Shown piece by piece: positions 26,042 through 35,118 of a DNA stretch of 64,000 nucleotides; within the stretch, counting starts at the first letter, position 1; every line of letters starts with the position of its first letter. The notes under the pieces are model-generated. The model did not search any database, had not been told where the DNA came from, and worked only from the letters and a program-made list of their open reading frames with translations. Source of the DNA: Bacillota bacterium (GTDB taxonomy: Bacteria; Bacillota; Clostridia; Christensenellales; SZUA-584). The stretch is taken from the NCBI GenBank assembly GCA_023397655.1, contig JAEWTW010000034.1:12216-76215 (forward strand). The letters run 5' to 3'. The position numbers and the translations under genes were made by a program.

Positions 26042-26256
26042 CAGGCTTGTTCCAAAAGTGACAATACAGCAGGCGGCTGTTCAGGCGGCTGCCGGATGCC
26101 AACTATTTTAACAACATCTCCGGGTCCTGTTCTGACTCCGCGATGAGCGGGCCCGGAAAAACCAAGCTATCCATCCACCGGCGTTTATGATACTATATAT
26201 GCATTATTTAGTTGTATCTTCGGACTCATACATATTTATTCGGAGGGCCTGTTCTC
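26042..26256. other. Intergenic region with a GC-rich hairpin
   Basis: Between the PHP gene and the ligase fusion. A hairpin tccgggtcc...gggcccgga (about 26119-26157) is followed by aaaaa rather than T, so it is no standard terminator for the PHP gene. No convincing promoter was found; the fusion gene's ribosome binding site cggagggcc is at its right end. Confidence 0.4.
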
Positions 26257-29200
26257 ATGGAAATGATCTTTGAAAAGCTGGGCGCGCTGAAGGAAGAGCG
26301 GTCGATGAAGAACCTCTTTTCCAACATCTGCAGCCACGGCGACGCTGTTGCGGCGGAGTATCAGGAAGAGGGTTCTGTCAGAAAGCTGACTTACGCGGAC
26401 TATGAGCGCATCTCGGTGGCCGCTGCCGGCAAGCTGGCACAACTGATGGACGGCACGGAAAAGAACACGTTCGTGGCGCTGCGCTTTGCCAACAGTCCGC
26501 TGTGGCCCGCGGCGTTCTGGGCCATCATCATGGCGGGTTACCGGCCGCTGCTGATGGACGCGAACGCGGACGACGCGGCGGTGATGCACATACTTCGTCA
26601 GGCGGGCTCGCGCACCATCGTGACGGACAGCCCTGTCGGCGTAGGCGGTGTCACGGCGGTCAAAACGGATGATTTTCTGGACATGCACGCGGACGATACG
26701 TCCTACATGCCGGTGTTCTCCGACGCCATCGCGCTGTGCACCTCCGGCACCACGGCCACACCCAAGGTCTATGTGTACAACGAGCAGGCTGTTTGCGATC
26801 AGGTGCTGCTGGCTGAATACATCTACAAGAACAATAAGGACATCATACACAACGGGCCCATCAAGCAGCTGGCCTTTCTGCCGTTCCATCACATATTTGG
26901 GCTGATGGCGGTGTACATGTGGTACACGTTCTTCGGCAAAACCATTGTCTATATCAAAAACCGTACGGCGGACGTGATACTGGACGCGTGCAAAACGCAC
27001 AAGGTGACGCACATCTACGCGGTGCCGCTGCTGTGGAATAACGTCGCCAAGGGCATACTGCGAAAAGCAAAGCTTCAGGGCGAGGAAACGTACGACAAGC
27101 TGATGAACGCGAGCGACATCAGCATCAAGCTGCAGCGGAGGCTGGGCAAAACAGGACGCAAGCTGGTCTCCAAGCTGTTCTTCAAGGACTTGCAGCAGAG
27201 GCTGGTGGGTGACAGTATACAGTTCATGATCAGCGGCGGCGGGCACATTCAGCCCGAAACGCTTAAAGTTATCAACTCCATCGGCTACCCGCTCGTGTCC
27301 GGCTTTGGCATGACGGAAACGGGCATCGATTCGGTGGAGCTGTCCGGTAAAATTGACAGGAAGCTGGATGCCAGCGTGGGCAAGCCGTTCGAACCGATGG
27401 AGTACCGCATCGTGTATGAGAACCCGGGCGACAAGACGGGTGAATTACAGATACGCGGCGACGCCATCCATTCGGGCCGTATGGTGGACGGCGTGTACAT
27501 CGCGCGGGAGGAAGGCTGGTTTTCGTCCGGCGATATCGTGCGCGAAGTGGACGGGCGGTATTACATCGAAGGCCGTCTGAAGGATGTCATCATCAACGAG
27601 TCGGGCGAGAACGTGTACCCAGACGAGCTGGAAGACAGCTTCTCGGAGCTGCCGCACGCGGAGCACATCTGCGTAACGGGCGTCGCGGCGAAGGATGTGT
27701 ACGACGATACCACGCTGGTGGTGTACATGGGCGAGAGCACCGGCGACGCGCATAAGGCCGCCGAGCTGGTCGCGGAGATCGCGCGCATCAACGGTCTGCT
27801 GCCCATATACAAGAAGATCAAGCGCGCGTACCTATCTCTGGACGCGCTGCCGCTGGCCAACGGCATCAAGGTGCGCCGCCAGAAGGTGAAGGAAACGATC
27901 GAGCGCGGGCAGGGCCGTTTTGAGGAGATCGACATACGCGGCGGCGTGATCAAGCATGCTGCCGCAAAGAAGGAGCAGCCGGCAAAGACAAACGGATCGG
28001 CATACGACAGCACCGAATACAAGAGCATCGTGGAAAATGTCCGGCAGATGTTTGCGGACGTGCTGGGTATGGAGCCTTCCGCCATTAAGGATACCGACCA
28101 CTTTGTGGACGACCTCGGCGGCGACAGCCTCTCCAGCCTTGGCGTGTTCTCCAAGGCGGAGGAGATGTACGACGTGATCATACCGGACACCGAGTATTTC
28201 ACCTGTGCGACGGTGGAGGACCTGTCCCGCCTGCTTTACAGGAAGCTGAACAACTTAGAGGACACGCGTGAGGAGATAAAACCGCAGGAAGTGCGCAAAA
28301 TCACCGATTTCGCATCGTCCCGGGAATATGAGGAATACGCACGGCGGCGCATCGGCCTGCAGGACGCGGGGCTCAAGGATCCGTACTTCGTGGCGCACGA
28401 TTCGGTACTGCGGGACACGTCCGTCGTGGCGGGCCGGGAGATCATTAACCTCGCGTCCTACAACTACGTCGGCATGTCGGGACACCCGAGAACGTCCGCC
28501 GCCGCCAAGGAAGCGATAGACACTTACGGAACCTCGGCGTCCGGCTCACGGCTGATCGCGGGGGAAAAGACGCTGTACCGTGAGCTGGAGCACGCCATCG
28601 CCAAGTGGAAGCACACGGACGATTCGCTCGTGCTGGTGGGCGGGCATTCCACCAACGTGACGTTCGTGGGCAACTTCTGCAACGAGCGCGATCTGGTGCT
28701 GTACGACGCGTTGTCGCACAACTCCATCACGCAAGGCTGCCAGCTATCCAAGAGCGACACGAAGGCATTCCCGCACAACGACATCGACGCGCTGGAGCAT
28801 CTGCTCAAAGCCGCGCGCGACAAGTACGAAAAGATACTCATCGTCGTCGAGGGCGTTTACTCGATGGACGGCGACATCGCACCCATACCCGAATTCGTGG
28901 CGCTTAAGAAGAAGTACGGCGCATTCCTGATGGTGGATGAAGCGCATTCGAGCTGCGTGATCGGCAAAAACGGCGGCGGCGTGGACGACCACTTCGGTCT
29001 GCTGCCGGGCGAAATTGACGTGAAGATGGGCACGCTGTCCAAGGGCCTCGGTACCTGCGGCGGCTACATCGCGGGCGAACAGGTATTGATCGACTATATG
29101 CGCTACTCACTGCCCGGCTTCATGTTCTCGGTGGGCATCAGCCCGCCGCTGGCAGCCGCGGCGCTGGAGGGTGTACGCATCATGATGGAAGGCAACCCCA

Positions 29201-29520
29201 AGGTAGGGGCGCTGCACGCCAATATCAAATACTTCGTGGAGGGCGCACAGCGGCGCGGGTTTGACACCTGTCTCGCCAAGGAGACAGCCATCATTCCCAT
29301 CATGGTGGGGGAGGACAACGACGCGTATGAGCTGTCCACACTGATGCTGGAGGAGGGCGTTTTCGTGCCGCCGGCGGTTTACCCCGCGGTGCCACGGCAC
29401 CAGGCGCGGCTGCGGTTCTGTGTGATCAGTGAGCACAAGCCGGAGCAGCTGGACGATGCGCTGGACAAGCTGGACAAGCTGTTCGCGCAGAAAGGTATCG
29501 CAAAGCAGGTGAAACAATGA
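26257..29520 (+). CDS. Acyl-AMP ligase / acyl carrier protein / alpha-oxoamine synthase fusion
   Basis: 1087 residues, three enzymes in one chain. (1) About 1-545: ANL adenylate-forming ligase with CTSGTTATPKVYV, SGFGMTETG, SSGDIVREVDGRYY, GRLKDVIINESGENVYPDE and a C-terminal Lys in LANGIKVRRQK. (2) About 585-655: acyl carrier protein, phosphopantetheine Ser624 in LGGDSLSSLG. (3) About 690-1085: PLP alpha-oxoamine synthase (serine palmitoyltransferase/KBL/BioF family) with ASYNYVGMSGHP, YGTSASGSR, VDEAHSSCVIG and PLP Lys929 in MGTLSKGLGTCGGY. Inference: an acid is activated, loaded on the internal ACP and condensed with an amino acid by decarboxylation, giving an acylated aminoketone such as a sphingoid-base precursor. 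The start is set by cggaggg. galE overlaps its stop. Confidence 0.88.
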   Translation: MEMIFEKLGALKEERSMKNLFSNICSHGDAVAAEYQEEGSVRKLTYADYERISVAAAGKLAQLMDGTEKNTFVALRFANSPLWPAAFWAIIMAGYRPLLMDANADDAAVMHILRQAGSRTIVTDSPVGVGGVTAVKTDDFLDMHADDTSYMPVFSDAIALCTSGTTATPKVYVYNEQAVCDQVLLAEYIYKNNKDIIHNGPIKQLAFLPFHHIFGLMAVYMWYTFFGKTIVYIKNRTADVILDACKTHKVTHIYAVPLLWNNVAKGILRKAKLQGEETYDKLMNASDISIKLQRRLGKTGRKLVSKLFFKDLQQRLVGDSIQFMISGGGHIQPETLKVINSIGYPLVSGFGMTETGIDSVELSGKIDRKLDASVGKPFEPMEYRIVYENPGDKTGELQIRGDAIHSGRMVDGVYIAREEGWFSSGDIVREVDGRYYIEGRLKDVIINESGENVYPDELEDSFSELPHAEHICVTGVAAKDVYDDTTLVVYMGESTGDAHKAAELVAEIARINGLLPIYKKIKRAYLSLDALPLANGIKVRRQKVKETIERGQGRFEEIDIRGGVIKHAAAKKEQPAKTNGSAYDSTEYKSIVENVRQMFADVLGMEPSAIKDTDHFVDDLGGDSLSSLGVFSKAEEMYDVIIPDTEYFTCATVEDLSRLLYRKLNNLEDTREEIKPQEVRKITDFASSREYEEYARRRIGLQDAGLKDPYFVAHDSVLRDTSVVAGREIINLASYNYVGMSGHPRTSAAAKEAIDTYGTSASGSRLIAGEKTLYRELEHAIAKWKHTDDSLVLVGGHSTNVTFVGNFCNERDLVLYDALSHNSITQGCQLSKSDTKAFPHNDIDALEHLLKAARDKYEKILIVVEGVYSMDGDIAPIPEFVALKKKYGAFLMVDEAHSSCVIGKNGGGVDDHFGLLPGEIDVKMGTLSKGLGTCGGYIAGEQVLIDYMRYSLPGFMFSVGISPPLAAAALEGVRIMMEGNPKVGALHANIKYFVEGAQRRGFDTCLAKETAIIPIMVGEDNDAYELSTLMLEEGVFVPPAVYPAVPRHQARLRFCVISEHKPEQLDDALDKLDKLFAQKGIAKQVKQ

Positions 29521-30497
29521 AGGTGTTGGTAACGGGAGGCGCGGGATATATCGGCAGCCACGCGGTGCGCCAGTTGATTCGCAGCGGCCATGAGCCGGTG
29601 GTGCTGGATAACCTGTCCAAAGGACACCGTGAAGCCGTGAAGGATGTTACTCTGGTTGAAACGGAATTGCTGGACAGGGAGGGCCTTGCCCGGTGCTTCG
29701 GTGAGCACAAGGTGGACGCGGTGATGCATTTCGCGGCACGCAGTCTGGTGGGCGAATCCATGAAGGTGCCGTACGACTATTACGAGAACAACGTGACCGG
29801 CAGCCTGAACCTGTTTAAGGCGGCGATGGACGCGGGCGTGGATAAGTTCATATTCTCGTCCACGGCGGCGGTGTACGGCCAGCCGGACGAGGTGCCGATA
29901 CTCGAGACCACCACCAAAGCGCCGCTCAACGTGTACGGACGAACCAAGCTGGTGATCGAAAACATGCTGGAGGACTTCTCCAATATATACGGCATTCGCT
30001 ACAAGGCGCTGCGGTACTTCAACGCAGCGGGGGCGGACGTCGCGGGCGACATTGGAGAAGACCACACGCCCGAAACGCATCTGGTGCCCATCATATTCCA
30101 GAGCGTGCTTGGCAAGCGCGATAAGCTGTGCGTGTTCGGTGGCGACTACCCGACGGAGGACGGCACCTGCATCCGCGACTACATCCACGTGACGGACCTT
30201 GCGGACGCGCATGTGCTGGCGCTCGGAGACCTCGCAAAGGGCGGCGCGAGCTGCGCGTATAACCTTGGCAGCGAGAAGGGCTATTCGGTTCTGGAGATCA
30301 TCCGGGCTGCATCGGATGTCGTCGGCAAGCCGATCGAATACGACGTTGCGCCGCGCCGCGCGGGAGACCCGGCTGTGCTGATCGCTTCATCGGCTAAGAT
30401 ACAGTCGGAACTGGGCTGGAAACCGATGTTCGGCATATCGGACATACTCGCCAGCGCATGGGGGTTTCATCAGCAATTCCCGGACGGATACAGATAA
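29517..30497 (+). CDS. galE: UDP-glucose 4-epimerase
   Basis: Interconverts UDP-glucose and UDP-galactose (or N-acetyl forms). 326 residues: NAD motif GGAGYIGSHA, FSSTAAVYG (catalytic Ser), YGRTK (Tyr and Lys), RYFNAAGAD, GTCIRDYIHVTDLADAH and a normal C-terminus. Its ATG overlaps the TGA of the ligase-ACP-oxoamine synthase fusion, so the two are translationally coupled; this suggests the product of the fusion is glycosylated or that a galactosyl donor is needed in the same pathway. Terminator directly downstream. Confidence 0.94.
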   Translation: MKVLVTGGAGYIGSHAVRQLIRSGHEPVVLDNLSKGHREAVKDVTLVETELLDREGLARCFGEHKVDAVMHFAARSLVGESMKVPYDYYENNVTGSLNLFKAAMDAGVDKFIFSSTAAVYGQPDEVPILETTTKAPLNVYGRTKLVIENMLEDFSNIYGIRYKALRYFNAAGADVAGDIGEDHTPETHLVPIIFQSVLGKRDKLCVFGGDYPTEDGTCIRDYIHVTDLADAHVLALGDLAKGGASCAYNLGSEKGYSVLEIIRAASDVVGKPIEYDVAPRRAGDPAVLIASSAKIQSELGWKPMFGISDILASAWGFHQQFPDGYR

Positions 30498-30508
30498 CGC
30501 TATCACAC

Positions 30509-30534
30509 AAAAGCGCCTTTAGGGGCGCTTTTTT
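30509..30534 (+). terminator. Terminator of the galE operon
   Basis: AAGCGCC-tttagg-GGCGCTT followed by TTTT. Confidence 0.88.
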
Positions 30535-30605
30535 AGTCATCACAACCACCTGCTAGGAAATATATAACAAAAAGAATTAAAGAAATCCATAAGGAGTGAC
30601 GATTA

Positions 30606-30707
30606 TTGGTATGGTTGGTATGCGAAGTGCCTATTGCCGTAACGCATATGGGTTATCAGCCGGCCCGCAGCCTCCTGCCGCTTATCGGCAGGAGGCTTTT
30701 TCAATGA
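30606..30707 (+). CDS. Possible 33-residue peptide in a small transcript
   Basis: A TTG lies nine bases after a good aaggag site and opens a 33-codon frame (begins MVWLVCEVPIAV, ends GRRLFQ) whose end runs through a perfect 12-bp terminator. A second frame (about 30596-30802) crosses the same hairpin but has no suitable start site. The peptide could equally be a chance frame over a small regulatory RNA. Confidence 0.25.
   Translation: MVWLVCEVPIAVTHMGYQPARSLLPLIGRRLFQ
30669..30702 (+). terminator. Strong intrinsic terminator
   Basis: Perfect 12-bp stem AGCCTCCTGCCG/CGGCAGGAGGCT, loop cttat, then five T. It does not belong to galE, which has its own terminator 140 bases earlier, so it ends a separate short transcript. 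Confidence 0.9.
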
Positions 30708-30874
30708 TGAAGGCAGCCGATGAAGATGGCTGTCCAATCAAGGAAGACATTGGCAGGTCACATGAAAAACGATATAATAGGCTTAACTCGACGGAACGAT
30801 GACGTTAGGCTGCGCTGGCGTGACGTTGGAGACCCTGCGGGAGCGGGCATATCCGCCAAAACAGGGACATAATG

Positions 30875-30883
30875 TGATATAAT
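30875..30883 (+). promoter_or_regulatory. Extended -10 of the AI-2E-family transporter gene
   Basis: TG-a-TATAAT, 31 bases before the start; no clear -35. The same TGTGATATAAT string precedes the polysaccharide deacetylase gene at about 3050-3060. Confidence 0.5.
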
Positions 30884-30913
30884 CCTGTAGAAAACACAGG
30901 CGGGAAGAGGAGA

Positions 30914-32185
30914 ATGAAGAAGATCAAGAACAACCACGTCCGCATTGCCATTGTGGCGGTGATCGCAGGGGCGGTGCTGTATGCGGCGATCAGTGTCATC
31001 AACAACATCGGTACGGTGTGGCAGAGCATTGGCGTGGCGGTGCGGTTCATATTGGGCATGCTGCTGCCCGTCATCATCGGGTTCGTGATCGCGTTTCTGC
31101 TGTCGCGGCCGTCCGCGTTTATCGCGCGCCAGCTGATGAAGCGGCGGTTCTGGGCGAAACGGAAGCGGGGTGCTGCCGTGGCGGGCGCATTGATTGCGTT
31201 TGCGGCGCTGGTGGGCGTGCTGGTGTTGTTTGTGTATATGCTGGCGCCGGGCGTGGCGCAGAGCGTACGCAGCATCACTCGAAACATACCTGGCTACGCG
31301 CAGGGTGTGTATGCGTGGCTGCAAAGCGTGAGCGCGGACCCTGCGATTGCGCAGGTGCTGCAGTTTGTCGGTCTTGATCAGCTGAACGCGGATACAGTGA
31401 GCGCGGCACTGACGGAATACTGGTCGGTGATCGCGGTGGCGGCGCAGGATATCGTGGGGGCGCTGCTGGGGTTCATTTTAAGCACGGGGCGCTTTCTGTA
31501 CAATTTCGTGCTGGGCTTCTTCTTTGCCGCTTACATGCTGGTGTTCCGGGATGAGATTAAGCGTCAGCTGGCGACGTTCTCCGAGCACCTGTTCCGAAAA
31601 TCGCATTACAGGCTGCTGTTCTTCGTGCGCGTGACGGACGACATGTTTTACCGGTTCCTCGTGGGTAAGGGGTTGTGTTCGCTCGCGGTGGGCGTGGTGA
31701 CGTTCGGCGCATGCGCACTGGCGGGCATGCAATACAGCCCGTTGATCGCTCTCATCATGGCGGTCACCAACATGATACCCACGTTCGGGCCGATATTCGG
31801 CACGGCAGCGGCGATGCTGCTGGCGATGATGACCGCGCCCGTGTATGCGCTCTATATGCTGATCATCGGCGTGGCGGTGCAGATCGTGGACGGCAACATC
31901 ATCGGTCCGCGCGTGCTTGGCGAGTCCATCGGCATCAACGGCTTCTGGATCATGTTTTCCATCATCGTGATGGGCGCGCTGCTGGGCGTGATGGGCATGC
32001 TGATTGCCGCGCCGCTGTTCGGCGTGCTGCGCATATTGATCAAGAATTGGATATACCACCGTCACAACGGTGTGCTGGAGGGTGAGGCGGAGCTGCTGGC
32101 CGGCATGGGGCGTTACCGCGAGTGGACGGCCAGAAAGACGCGGGCACGCAAAAAGGCGGAGGCAAAGGTGGGCTTCGGGCAATAG
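30914..32185 (+). CDS. AI-2E family transporter (PerM/YtvI-like)
   Basis: 423-residue membrane protein with about 7-8 hydrophobic segments. The conserved core near the C-terminal half is visible: ALIMAVTNMIPTFGPIFG, VQIVDGNIIGPRVLGESIGING and MGALLGVMGMLIAAPLFGVL. Members export varied solutes or ions; AI-2 export is shown only for a few, so the substrate is unknown. Ribosome binding site agaggaga. Followed closely by small membrane-protein genes. Confidence 0.9.
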   Translation: MKKIKNNHVRIAIVAVIAGAVLYAAISVINNIGTVWQSIGVAVRFILGMLLPVIIGFVIAFLLSRPSAFIARQLMKRRFWAKRKRGAAVAGALIAFAALVGVLVLFVYMLAPGVAQSVRSITRNIPGYAQGVYAWLQSVSADPAIAQVLQFVGLDQLNADTVSAALTEYWSVIAVAAQDIVGALLGFILSTGRFLYNFVLGFFFAAYMLVFRDEIKRQLATFSEHLFRKSHYRLLFFVRVTDDMFYRFLVGKGLCSLAVGVVTFGACALAGMQYSPLIALIMAVTNMIPTFGPIFGTAAAMLLAMMTAPVYALYMLIIGVAVQIVDGNIIGPRVLGESIGINGFWIMFSIIVMGALLGVMGMLIAAPLFGVLRILIKNWIYHRHNGVLEGEAELLAGMGRYREWTARKTRARKKAEAKVGFGQ

Positions 32186-32212
32186 TTCAACTACGAATGC
32201 GGAGGGCTTATT

Positions 32213-32656
32213 ATGACAGCATGGTTACTTTGGCCGTTGATATTTCTGGCGCTGCTTATTGGAGCGGGCACGCTGCTGGCGGCCATGATATTCCGCTTCG
32301 TACAAGCGCGAAAAAACGGCAGAACGGACGGCGCGTGGGTGTCATCGCCAATGACGCTGGGCATTGCTGGCGGGGTACTGGCGCTGCTGACCGCGGCGCT
32401 TCTGATTTTAAATATGTTCACCGGTGACGCGGTTTTCACCGCTTTTTGCCTGGCGGGATTGGTGGGCGGTATCGCGGGTATCGTGGGCGGCGCTGTCTTG
32501 AAGCGGCAAAGGAAAGCAGCGGGTGTATTGATGCTGGTGGGCGCGGCACTGACCCTGATCACATTGCTCGGGCCGATGCTGCTGATATGCGGCGGCGTGC
32601 TGGCGCTGGTGCCCGCGAAGGCGGCGGACAAGCCGGGGGAGGACGGTGCACCATGA
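32213..32656 (+). CDS. Four-TM membrane protein of a local paralogue family (copy 1)
   Basis: 147 residues, four predicted helices. Its core GGIAGIVGGAVLKRQRKAAGVLML followed by a Gly-rich last helix (MLLICGGVLALVPA) recurs in proteins at 32926, 33559, 38404, 39383 and 39846; it resembles DUF4064-like Bacillota proteins. Function unknown. Ribosome binding site cggagggc; the next gene overlaps its stop by four bases. Confidence 0.75.
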   Translation: MTAWLLWPLIFLALLIGAGTLLAAMIFRFVQARKNGRTDGAWVSSPMTLGIAGGVLALLTAALLILNMFTGDAVFTAFCLAGLVGGIAGIVGGAVLKRQRKAAGVLMLVGAALTLITLLGPMLLICGGVLALVPAKAADKPGEDGAP

Positions 32657-32877
32657 CACAGCTCTTGGAGTTTCTCGGACAGCTGGAAGAACGCGGCATT
32701 TACTATAAGCTCAATAAAGTCAGGGACAGCATCATGGTGGAAGTGGCTGTGCCGGGGCAGCGGTGGGAGATCGAATTTTTCAGCGACGGGCATGTGGAGA
32801 TTGAGAAGTTTTTAAGTTCCGGGACGATGTATGGCGAGGAGGAGATTGGTCGCCTTTTTGAGGAGTTTTCGGATTAA
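32653..32877 (+). CDS. Small soluble hypothetical protein
   Basis: 74 residues starting at an ATG that overlaps the stop of the preceding gene (ATGA), so translation is coupled. Sequence features: MTQLLEFLGQLEERGIYYKL, then alternating beta-like strands ending in an acidic EEEIGRLFEEFSD. This pattern is seen in small toxin-immunity-like or kinetochore-unrelated Bacillota proteins; no family can be named. GC content matches neighbours. Confidence 0.7.
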   Translation: MTQLLEFLGQLEERGIYYKLNKVRDSIMVEVAVPGQRWEIEFFSDGHVEIEKFLSSGTMYGEEEIGRLFEEFSD

Positions 32878-32925
32878 GCTTTTTGTACAGGCGTATTTTG
32901 CAGGGAGAATAACCGGAGGTTGCCC

Positions 32926-33537
32926 ATGGATTTTTTGATGTTCGAATATCCCATTTTGGAGATTGCTTTTAGTGTTGCGATGGCTTACTTTATTCTGACT
33001 GATTTAGTACTGTTTTTTCAGCAGCGCAGCGGCAAAATCGGAGAAATAGGAACAGATACCCTTTCCTCAAGGCTGGGTATCGGCGGGGGTATTATCGCAC
33101 TGGCCGTATCTGTATATTATTTCGTTACGGTGGGAGACGATGCGCTGAAACTCGTCTTGAGCTTCGTCAGCTTAGTGTCGGCGCTAGCGGGCATCGTTGG
33201 CAGTGTAATGGTAAAACGGCAACGCAAGACGGCAAGCATATTGATGCTGACCGCAGCAGCCGGAACTTTTATCACTGTAGCCGGAGCGTTTTTGTTGCTG
33301 TTCGGAGGGATTGTTTCGCTTATACGAGCGAAACAATCAATAAAAGTCGAATGGCAAATGGCAATGTATCCCATTCCACTTTTTTTTATTATGCTATGGC
33401 AGGCACTGAACCACTATATAGATTTGCCATTTTTCTTTTTCAGCGCATTCAGTTGTCTGCTTTTGTTGGGGCTTTTTATTATGATAATATTTCAGATTAA
33501 AAACATGATCGTCATTAAAGAGGATAAACAGAAATAA
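32926..33537 (+). CDS. Membrane protein of the local paralogue family (copy 2), extended
   Basis: 203 residues, about six helices. The shared core is LAGIVGSVMVKRQRKTASILML, followed by FLLLFGGIVSLIRAK; two further helices follow at the C-terminus. The ATG at 32926 has ccggagg eight bases upstream. Lower GC than its neighbours. Function unknown. Confidence 0.75.
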   Translation: MDFLMFEYPILEIAFSVAMAYFILTDLVLFFQQRSGKIGEIGTDTLSSRLGIGGGIIALAVSVYYFVTVGDDALKLVLSFVSLVSALAGIVGSVMVKRQRKTASILMLTAAAGTFITVAGAFLLLFGGIVSLIRAKQSIKVEWQMAMYPIPLFFIMLWQALNHYIDLPFFFFSAFSCLLLLGLFIMIIFQIKNMIVIKEDKQK

Positions 33538-33558
33538 CGCGCTGAAAGGAATGCCCTT

Positions 33559-34182
33559 ATGATTTGGCTGGGATGGTATGAGATGTTGCTGCTGTCGCTG
33601 CTGACGGCTTGCGTGTGCATGGGGATATCCGCGCTGGTGACGGTGACCCGCCGGGTGGACCGCGCCGTGCTGACGGGGGCGTCCGTTACGTTGGGGATTA
33701 TGGGCAGCGTGCTGGCGCTGGCAGCGTCGGTGCCGGTGATGCTGGGACTTACCGGCGGTATGTGGCCCCCGGCGCTGGGGATATTGGGAGCGGCGGGCGC
33801 TATGGCGGGTATTGTGGGCTGCCTGATGGCGCGCACGTACATCCGCGCGGCAGGCACTGTGATGCTGGCGGCGGGACTGCTCACCTTCATCTCGCTGGCG
33901 GGTCCGGCGCTGCTGATGACGGCGGGTGCGTTGGCCGCAAGCAAGCCGCTGGCACTCACGGGGAAGCGGGCCGTGATGCGGTCGCTGCGCATCGTGCTGT
34001 CCATGGCGTTTCCGGTGCTGCTTCTCACCTCGCTGTATTTTGATGTGGGCAGGGGGTTCCTGTTCGCGACGCTGGGCGTATTCGCGGCGTATATCGCGGT
34101 GATGGCCATGGATTTTGCGTGGTCGAAGGGAACGCGGCGCAATCAGGGGGCGTCGGTGCGGTTGCAGGGCAGCGCACGATAG
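33559..34182 (+). CDS. Membrane protein of the local paralogue family (copy 3), extended
   Basis: 207 residues, about six helices, with the shared core MAGIVGCLMARTYIRAAGTVML and LLMTAGALAASKPL. Like copy 2 it carries extra C-terminal helices. It lies 21 bases after copy 2, so the four genes 32213-34182 probably form one operon. Function unknown. Confidence 0.75.
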   Translation: MIWLGWYEMLLLSLLTACVCMGISALVTVTRRVDRAVLTGASVTLGIMGSVLALAASVPVMLGLTGGMWPPALGILGAAGAMAGIVGCLMARTYIRAAGTVMLAAGLLTFISLAGPALLMTAGALAASKPLALTGKRAVMRSLRIVLSMAFPVLLLTSLYFDVGRGFLFATLGVFAAYIAVMAMDFAWSKGTRRNQGASVRLQGSAR

Positions 34183-34307
34183 AGCGGGCAACCACAGGTC
34201 ACCCCTACAGGGCGGAGGTAATTCCTTTCCGCACAGCGGACAACCAGAGAATTGCCAATGGGTGAAAATAAAAAACAGCTGTGATAGACAAACACAAAGG
34301 AGCAGAC

Positions 34308-35036
34308 ATGAGAAAACTTCTGATTGTAATCGTATGTGCGGGTCTTATATTTTCGATATCGGGCTGTGGCGAAAAGGCCGTGTATTCGTTTGACGATCCG
34401 GATATCTGTGCTTACGTCAACGGCGAACCGGTGTACGTAAGCAAGATGAACCAGTACATTGACATGGGGAAGCTGTATTGGCAGGCAGAGAGGGATTCTT
34501 TGCTGGCACAGGGTATTGGAGGACCTCCTCCTGAAGATGAAGTAGAAGAAGCGTATTTGGTGCTGGATGAACATGAGCTGGATTTAGCGAACGAGTATTG
34601 CGGCATGGATGATGCACAGTGGAAGAAGGATTATTACAAAACACTACTTGTTAAAAAAGTGTTTTATGAGTCGAGTGGCTTTGGCGAAGACTACATATCG
34701 TCTACCATCGAACAGTATATCTCGGATATCAGGCAGTCAAACGAAATCGTACTTGCGAACGGGGCGTTGGATGCAGCGGCATTGATACAGCCGGTTGCAC
34801 AGAAGTATGATCTTAGTGATGAGGAATGCCTGGATACGGTTTTGAGGGATTTTTTGACCAGAAACACTGAGAGGGGATTGCTGATGTTCTCCTTTCCGGG
34901 ATACAAAGGCAAACGGGTGGAATTTGACGGAGAAAACGCACAGGAATATATAGAGGGAGTCAAAGATGTTGTCGCTCAGTATAACACATATCTGGATACA
35001 CTGATGGAGAAGGCGGAGATCGTGGAAAGGCCTTGA
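34308..35036 (+). CDS. Lipoprotein of unknown function
   Basis: 242 residues. Signal peptide with lipobox SISGCGE, then ICAYVNGEPVYVSKMNQYID, which resembles the N-terminal part of SurA/PrsA-type chaperones (a conserved 'v.G..it..e...'), but no PPIase domain follows. The mature part is acidic and helical with a Tyr-rich segment. The ATG at 34308 follows aaaggagca. It ends at a terminator shared with the convergent gene. Function not assigned; a SurA-N-like foldase remnant is one possibility. Confidence 0.75.
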   Translation: MRKLLIVIVCAGLIFSISGCGEKAVYSFDDPDICAYVNGEPVYVSKMNQYIDMGKLYWQAERDSLLAQGIGGPPPEDEVEEAYLVLDEHELDLANEYCGMDDAQWKKDYYKTLLVKKVFYESSGFGEDYISSTIEQYISDIRQSNEIVLANGALDAAALIQPVAQKYDLSDEECLDTVLRDFLTRNTERGLLMFSFPGYKGKRVEFDGENAQEYIEGVKDVVAQYNTYLDTLMEKAEIVERP

Positions 35037-35070
35037 CGAACAGCGGGCTGGGTGAGATAAGGACGAATAC

Positions 35071-35103
35071 AAAAAAGCGGGCATGGTGTCCCGCTTTTGT
35101 TTG
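35071..35103. terminator. Bidirectional terminator
   Basis: AAAAGCGGG-catggtgt-CCCGCTTTT flanked by A- and T-rich runs, between two convergent genes. Confidence 0.9.
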
Positions 35104-35118
35104 TCTTATGGCAGATAT

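Noticed and set aside
26119..26157. Terminator after the PHP gene
   Set aside because: The hairpin is followed by A rather than T in the direction of transcription.
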